From the NCBI RefSeq assembly GCF_004346195.1, contig NZ_SMAK01000001.1, positions 434,001-498,000 of the forward strand: a stretch of 64,000 bases of DNA. The letters run 5' to 3'. This document shows, piece after piece, positions 61,271-64,000 of this stretch. Origin of the DNA: Tepidamorphus gemmatus (GTDB lineage Bacteria > Pseudomonadota > Alphaproteobacteria > Rhizobiales > Tepidamorphaceae). The translations under genes and the position numbers were made by a program. Position 1 is the first letter of the stretch. Every line of letters begins with the position of its first letter. Under the pieces are notes generated by a model. That model did no database searches. It saw only the letters and a list, made by a program, of their open reading frames with translations, and had not been told where the DNA came from.

Positions 61271-62551
61271 ATGAGCGGACACTCGACCTATCACTACAAG
61301 AACCCGGTGGTGCGGTGGATCGACTCCCGCCTGCCGATCATCAGCGCGATGCGGAGCAATGCGCTGGATTTCCCGACGCCCAAGAATCTGAACTATTTCT
61401 GGACGTTCGGCGGGATCCTGACGCTGTTCCTTGCCATCCAGATCGTGACCGGCATTGTGCTCGCGATGCACTACACGCCGCATGTCGATCTGGCCTTCGC
61501 CAGTGTCGAGCACATCATGCGCGACGTGAACTACGGCTGGCTGATCCGATACATGCACGCCAATGGTGCGTCATTCTTCTTCATCGCGGTGTACATCCAC
61601 ATCTTCCGCGGCCTGTACTACGGCTCCTACAAGGCGCCACGCGAATTGATCTGGATGATCGGCGTGGTCATCCTGCTGCTGATGATGGCCACGGCCTTCA
61701 TGGGCTATGTCCTGCCATGGGGGCAGATGAGCTTCTGGGGCGCCACCGTCATCACCAACCTGTTCAGCGCCATCCCGCTGGTCGGGACGAGCATCGTCGA
61801 GTGGCTGTGGGGCGGCTTCGCGGTCGGAAACCCGACCCTGAACCGGTTCTTCTCGCTGCACTACCTGCTGCCCTTCGTGCTCGCTGCCGTGGTGTTCCTG
61901 CATATCTGGGCGCTGCATGTTCCCGGCAACAACAACCCGACCGGCGTCGACGTGAAGTCGAAGAAGGACACCGTGCCCTTCCATCCGTACTACACGGTGA
62001 AGGACCTGTTTGCGATTGTCGTGTTCCTGGTCTTCTACGCGGCCTTCGTGTTCTACATGCCGAATTTCCTCGGCCATCCGGACAACTACATCCCGGCGAA
62101 TCCGCTGGTGACGCCGGCGCACATCGTGCCGGAATGGTACTTCCTGCCGTTCTACGCGATCCTGCGCGCGATCCCCGACAAGCTCGGCGGCGTCCTGGCG
62201 ATGTTCGCCTCGATCGGCGTGCTGTTCCTGCTGCCGTGGCTCGACACCTCGAAGATCCGGTCGGCGACGTTCCGCCCGCTGTACCGGCAGTTCTTCTGGA
62301 TCCTCGTGCTGGTGTGCATCGGGCTCGGCTATCTCGGTGCCATGCCGGCGGAAGGCGGCTATGTGATCGCCGCTCGCATCCTGACCACATACTACTTCGT
62401 GCACTTCCTCGTGATCCTGCCGTTGCTGGGAATTTTCGAGAAGACCAAGCCGCTGCCGCCATCCATCTCGGAATCGGTTCTGGCGAAGGGTGGCGGAGCC
62501 GGATCGGCTGTGGCCACAGGGGCCGCCGCGGCACCGGAAAGACAAGGCTGA
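61271..62551 (+). CDS. petB: Cytochrome b subunit of the bc1 complex
   Basis: The 426-aa di-haem membrane core that oxidises ubiquinol and carries electrons across the membrane. Haem-ligating His lie in the second and fourth helices ([20 protein letters not shown] and [19 protein letters not shown]); [17 protein letters not shown] is the Qo-site helix and PEWY ([17 protein letters not shown]) the conserved Qo motif. Eight helices are visible. 26 bp after petA, 18 bp before petC. A short Gly/Ala-rich tail closes it. Confidence 0.96.
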   Translation: MSGHSTYHYKNPVVRWIDSRLPIISAMRSNALDFPTPKNLNYFWTFGGILTLFLAIQIVTGIVLAMHYTPHVDLAFASVEHIMRDVNYGWLIRYMHANGASFFFIAVYIHIFRGLYYGSYKAPRELIWMIGVVILLLMMATAFMGYVLPWGQMSFWGATVITNLFSAIPLVGTSIVEWLWGGFAVGNPTLNRFFSLHYLLPFVLAAVVFLHIWALHVPGNNNPTGVDVKSKKDTVPFHPYYTVKDLFAIVVFLVFYAAFVFYMPNFLGHPDNYIPANPLVTPAHIVPEWYFLPFYAILRAIPDKLGGVLAMFASIGVLFLLPWLDTSKIRSATFRPLYRQFFWILVLVCIGLGYLGAMPAEGGYVIAARILTTYYFVHFLVILPLLGIFEKTKPLPPSISESVLAKGGGAGSAVATGAAAAPERQG

Positions 62552-62569
62552 GGCTCGAGGGCGTCGACG

Positions 62570-63382
62570 ATGTATCCTTCTTTCGTGATGAAGGCCGGGC
62601 TGATCCGGACCACCGCTGCGGCACTCGTGGCTGTCGCCCTGTCGGCCGTCGCACAGCCGGCCTGGTCGGCCGGCGACGCGTTGCCGCCGAAGTCGGTCGA
62701 CTTCAGCTTCCACGGGCCGTTCGGACTGTTCGATCGGGCACAGCTGCAGCGCGGCTACAAGGTGTTCGTCGAGTCATGCTCAAGCTGTCATTCGATGAAC
62801 CATGTGGCGTTCCGCAATCTGAGCGAACGCGGTGGGCCCGGCTTCACGCCGGCGCAGGTACGCGTGCTTGCCGCGGAGTTCCCGCGCCAGGTCATCGACG
62901 GCCCGGATGATTTCGGCGACATGTTCGAGCGGCCCGGCCGGCCGGCCGACCGCATTCCGCCACCGTTCCCGAACGAGGCGGCGGCGCGTGCCGCCAACAA
63001 TGGTGCCTATCCGCCCGATCTGTCGGTGATCGCGAAGGCGCGGCCGGGAGGGCCGGAGCACATCTACTCGGTGCTCACCGGCTATCAGGATCCACCGCCG
63101 AATGTCGAGGTTCGGGCAGGCAGCTACTACAATCCCTACTTCCCGGGTGGCCAGATCGCGATGCCGCCGCCGCTGTCGGACGAGGTGATCGAATATACCG
63201 ACGGTACTCCGATGACGGCAGAGCAGTACGCCAAGGATGTCGCGGCGTTCCTGATGTGGACGGCCGAGCCGAAGATGGAGGACCGCAAGCGGATCGGCTT
63301 CCAGGTCATGATCTTCCTCATCGTGTTCGGCGTGCTGCTGTACTTCACCAAGCAGAAGCTGTGGCGGGCGGTCGAACACTGA
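62570..63382 (+). CDS. petC: Cytochrome c1 subunit of the bc1 complex
   Basis: Periplasmic c-type haem subunit (270 aa) anchored by a C-terminal helix. Signal peptide about residues 1-33 (ending PAWSA); haem attachment CSSCH at about 69-73; the axial Met is expected in GGQIAMPPPLSD near 203; anchor GFQVMIFLIVFGVLLYFTKQ at about 243-262. Start is the first ATG, behind GAGGG; an ATG six codons in lacks a ribosome site. Followed by a strong terminator hairpin. Confidence 0.96.
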   Translation: MYPSFVMKAGLIRTTAAALVAVALSAVAQPAWSAGDALPPKSVDFSFHGPFGLFDRAQLQRGYKVFVESCSSCHSMNHVAFRNLSERGGPGFTPAQVRVLAAEFPRQVIDGPDDFGDMFERPGRPADRIPPPFPNEAAARAANNGAYPPDLSVIAKARPGGPEHIYSVLTGYQDPPPNVEVRAGSYYNPYFPGGQIAMPPPLSDEVIEYTDGTPMTAEQYAKDVAAFLMWTAEPKMEDRKRIGFQVMIFLIVFGVLLYFTKQKLWRAVEH

Positions 63383-63404
63383 GCGGGGTCCGTCTGTCGG
63401 ACCG

Positions 63405-63428
63405 GAAGGGGCCCTGCGGGGCCCCTTC
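63405..63428 (+). terminator. Terminator hairpin after petC
   Basis: GAAGGGGCCC at 63405-63414 pairs perfectly with GGGCCCCTTC at 63419-63428 around the 4-nt loop TGCG, followed by GCATTTGG. It lies 22 bp after the petC stop. The stem is strong though the T-run is short; a petABC terminator is the clear reading. Confidence 0.8.
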
Positions 63429-63605
63429 GCATTTGGTAGGGGCAGAGGGACAGGCAGGTCGCGTCATGCGGCCACTGACGGTCGTGCCGGCCGACGCCAT
63501 CACCGGGCCGGATTCGCCTGGATCGCCCGAGCGGCGTCCGCCGAGCAGGCTGTACCGGCCGTTGCCGTCAGGCTAACTAGGCTTGCGCAAGAAGGGGGGG
63601 CGAGC

Positions 63606-64000
63606 ATGGCGCGATCGCGACTGGGCATCATCGGTGGCTCGGGCGTCTACGACCTGCCGGGACTGAAGGGGGCGCGTTGGGAGCATGTGCCGACACCCTG
63701 GGGCGAACCTTCCGACCAGCTGCATTTCGGTGAACTGGACGGGCTCGAGCTCGTCTTCCTGCCACGGCACGGCCGCGGCCATCGTCTGCCGCCCGGCGCA
63801 ATCAACTATCGCGCCAATATCGACGCGCTGAAGCGCGTGGGGGTCACCGACGTGGTGTCCCTGTCGGCGGTCGGCTCGTTCCGCGAGGCGCTCAGTCCGG
63901 GCACCTTCGTGCTGGTCGACCAGTTCATCGACCGGACCTTCGCGCGCGAGAAGAGCTTCTTCGGGCCAGGCTGCGTCGCCCATGTGGCGTTCGCCGATCC
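63606..64000 (+). CDS. mtnP: S-methyl-5'-thioadenosine phosphorylase, 5' part
   Basis: The first 131 codons of a purine nucleoside phosphorylase-family gene that leaves the window. It splits methylthioadenosine, a polyamine by-product, into adenine and methylthioribose-1-phosphate. The phosphate-binding GIIGGSGVYDLPGL is at about residues 8-21, FLPRHGRGHRLPPGAINYRA (about 51-70) and VVSLSAVGSFREALSPGTFV (about 83-102) are diagnostic. AAGAAGGGGGG precedes the ATG. Its product adenine is a substrate of the adenine deaminase at the other end of the window. Confidence 0.93.
   Translation, partial: MARSRLGIIGGSGVYDLPGLKGARWEHVPTPWGEPSDQLHFGELDGLELVFLPRHGRGHRLPPGAINYRANIDALKRVGVTDVVSLSAVGSFREALSPGTFVLVDQFIDRTFAREKSFFGPGCVAHVAFAD

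Noticed and set aside
1-64000. tRNA, rRNA, CRISPR or insertion sequence features
   Set aside because: No T-loop plus acceptor pattern, repeat-spacer array, transposase motif or flanking inverted repeats were seen, though reading by eye cannot fully exclude a tRNA.

Overview
The window is GC-rich chromosomal DNA, densely packed with genes and with no insertion sequence, phage, CRISPR array, rRNA or tRNA that I can see. Gene content points to an alphaproteobacterium of the order Hyphomicrobiales (Rhizobiales). The evidence is the aerobic (CobG/CobN-type) cobalamin pathway, a Bfd/bacterioferritin pair with an Irr-type palindrome, petABC followed by mtnP, and the conserved block moxR-DUF58-DUF4159 / DUF1285-nudL-DUF6111-cca. 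I cannot name a genus from sequence alone.

Layout. 1-9.8 kb: the first codons of a gene leaving the left edge, adenine deaminase (ade), a polar amino acid ABC importer lacking its ATPase, a Tat-exported metallo-beta-lactamase-fold hydrolase, mobA-mobB for molybdenum cofactor, an Mrp Fe-S carrier ATPase and a lytic transglycosylase. 9.8-13.2 kb: an AT-richer gap, then tandem secreted V8/trypsin-like serine proteases and a small exported beta-sandwich protein. 13.2-20.7 kb: a TRAP transporter (dctPQM), a DUF423 membrane protein, and a three-gene ABC importer of the 2-aminoethylphosphonate type.

20.7-41.5 kb is the centre of the window: a cobalamin island. On the minus strand a B12 riboswitch precedes DUF1636-cobW-cobN-cobG-cobH-cobI-cobJ, and the same direction continues as cobL-cobE-cobM-cobA-cobB-cobT-cobS, mostly with 4-bp start/stop overlaps. 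cobK lies on the opposite strand in the middle. Divergent cobP-cobO-cobQ and a convergent cobD follow. A second B12 riboswitch precedes the cobalt transporter pair cbtB-cbtA. Together these cover much of the route from uroporphyrinogen III to cobalamin. cobF, cobC, bluB and the CobS/CobT chelatase subunits are not in the window, and CobG appears to lack its Fe-S module.

41.7-49.3 kb: assorted housekeeping and accessory genes (DUF6790, YbaK editing protein, an unknown tail-anchored protein, metallophosphoesterase, Nudix hydrolase, glutathionyl-hydroquinone reductase with a divergent LysR regulator) and an iron-storage pair (bfd, bfr) with recognisable promoters. 49.1-59 kb: a minus-strand moxR/DUF58/DUF4159/von Willebrand-like envelope cluster, facing a plus-strand DUF1285-nudL-DUF6111-cca operon. 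59-64 kb: hemF and trmL, then petABC (cytochrome bc1) ended by a strong hairpin, and the 5' part of mtnP running off the right edge.

The best leads for a second look are the truncated CobG with its low-complexity linker, cobK antisense inside the cob operon, a symmetric divergent promoter region next to the first riboswitch, an Irr-box-like palindrome on the bfr promoter, a 35-codon gene behind a strong hairpin, and a 150-bp convergent overlap at a GNAT gene.
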